Assembly: GCF_014195325.1 (NCBI RefSeq)
Contig: NZ_JACIBK010000007.1
Span: forward strand, 124,001 to 188,000
Origin: Rhizobium sp. BK650
GTDB lineage: Bacteria; Pseudomonadota; Alphaproteobacteria; Rhizobiales; Rhizobiaceae
Length of the DNA stretch: 64,000 nt
Direction: 5' to 3'
Positions 63,222 through 64,000 of the stretch are shown here, piece after piece. The notes under the pieces are model-generated. The model was not told the DNA's origin. It was given only the letters and a program-made list of their open reading frames with translations, and did not search any database. The first letter of the stretch is position 1, and each line of letters starts with the position of its first letter. Both the position numbers and the translations under genes were made by a program.

Positions 63222-63689
63222 ATGGCATCGGACGACATCATCATTCGGCAAGCGCGCGAATCTGATCTGCCGGCTTTGATAGCCATGTTTGCTGCCGATC
63301 CACTCGGCGGCCATGGGGATACGACCGATCCGGAGGCCTATCCGGATTATCTCAGCGCCTTTGCGACGATCGCAGCCTCGCCCGACCACACGCTTTACGT
63401 CGCCGAATGGAATGGCGATGTCGTCGGCACCTTCCAAACGGTGATCACCACTTCGCTCAACGGACGCGGGTCATCCGCCATGATCATCGAGGCGGTTCAG
63501 ACGCGGGCCGACCTGCGCGGGCAGGGGATCGGTTCGCGGATGATTGAATTTGCGATTGCCGAGGCGAAAAGTCACGGCGTGCGGCTCGTCCAGCTGACAT
63601 CGAATGCGGTGCGCAAGAATGCCCATCGTTTCTATGAAAGGCTAGGATTTAAGCCGTCGCATCTCGGCTTCAAGATGGCTTTGAAATGA
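63222..63689 (+). CDS. GNAT-family N-acetyltransferase
   Basis: 155 residues from ATG 63222. Acetyl-CoA site TRADLRGQGIGSRMIEFAI and the ending LTSNAVRKNAHRFYERLGF. Tightly linked to the GNAT gene before it; the two differ enough to be separate families, not a recent duplication. Confidence 0.87.
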   Translation: MASDDIIIRQARESDLPALIAMFAADPLGGHGDTTDPEAYPDYLSAFATIAASPDHTLYVAEWNGDVVGTFQTVITTSLNGRGSSAMIIEAVQTRADLRGQGIGSRMIEFAIAEAKSHGVRLVQLTSNAVRKNAHRFYERLGFKPSHLGFKMALK

Positions 63690-63791
63690 CCGCAGTTTGG
63701 GTGGGAATCACTGGACAATTCGGCTTGGCGGCGGCATAAGCGAAAAAGCCTATCTGCTTTCGTCCGCGTCCTGCGGCCACGAGGAAAAGAC

Positions 63792-64000
63792 ATGATCAAG
63801 TTCCTGCTGCACACCTTCACCTGGTGGAACAATTATACTTTCGGCACGCTGTTCGCCCTTCGCGGCTTCAAGCGCGTTGGTGAAGATGAGTTCGGCAACG
63901 TCTATTACGAAGGCGGTCTTTCTTCTTACGGCCTGCCCAAGCGCTGGGTGATATATAAGGGGTACGCGGAAGCTTCTGCCATCCCTCCAGGCTGGCACGG
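63792..64000 (+). CDS. NDUFA12-type NADH-ubiquinone oxidoreductase subunit (partial)
   Basis: First ~69 residues only; the gene runs off the window. Starts MIKFLLHTFTWWNNYTFGTL and continues with VGEDEFGNVYYEGG, matching the NDUFA12/17.2-kDa complex I accessory subunit found in alphaproteobacteria and mitochondria. Confidence 0.88.
   Translation, partial: MIKFLLHTFTWWNNYTFGTLFALRGFKRVGEDEFGNVYYEGGLSSYGLPKRWVIYKGYAEASAIPPGWH

Overview
The window is a stretch of chromosome from an alphaproteobacterium of the Rhizobiaceae (Rhizobium/Agrobacterium type). This rests on an ExoR homologue, a PopZ-like protein, a fused SecDF, a TatABC-SurE-Pcm neighbourhood, DUF1127 micro-proteins, a candidate alpha-r14 type small RNA with anti-Shine-Dalgarno loops, and a start of an NDUFA12-type complex I subunit at the right edge. 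Core genes are GC-rich. The left 5.5 kb is visibly more AT-rich and has a different gene content.

Left region (1-5579) is an accessory segment abutting the 3' end of a tRNA-Asn gene (5580-5654, minus). It holds two copies of one module: a wHTH-type protein gene (intact at 3902-4519, a remnant at 92-174), a small XRE-family regulator (178-498 and 4523-4855), a divergent ~87-aa gene (frameshifted at 529-764, intact at 4963-5226), a conserved ~200-bp GC-rich block (775-960 and 5236-5452), and then tRNA-3'-end-like sequence (987-1130, decayed; 5580-5654, the real tRNA). I read this as two related elements inserted in tandem at the tRNA. Between the copies lies the most novel item: a four-gene operon (1469-3283) of a radical SAM protein with partial SPASM motif, an overlapping 73-residue cysteine-free precursor-like peptide with a nitrile-hydratase-like leader, and two further small proteins. 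It looks like an undescribed ribosomal peptide (RiPP) system.

Region 5.6-20.4 kb is ordinary chromosome: small membrane and KTSC-type proteins, tRNA-Cys, a PIMT-like methyltransferase, PopZ-like protein, valS, a FadL-type porin, exoR, xthA, erpA, dgt and argS. Region 20.4-40.3 kb is a long, mostly plus-strand envelope and cell-cycle cluster: SPOR protein, nagZ, scpAB, tatABC, serS, surE, pcm, an NlpD-like lipoprotein, a minus-strand DUF815 ATPase, yajC, secDF, a Mth938-like protein, a squalene/phytoene-synthase-like protein, and trmFO (minus).

Region 40.4-64 kb holds small stress-type proteins, two DUF1127 genes and the small RNA (42113-42232), a DUF2157/GDYXXLXY membrane pair, tRNA-Leu, tig, a B12-binding radical SAM enzyme, sthA, a tyrosine-phosphatase-like protein, an unusual trypsin-nuclease fusion (50646-52964), radC-map, a TetR regulator, ruvX, a metallo-hydrolase, the gatC-gatA and gatB genes, a YjhX-like protein and three GNAT acetyltransferases. 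All assignments come from reading the sequence; no database search was possible.
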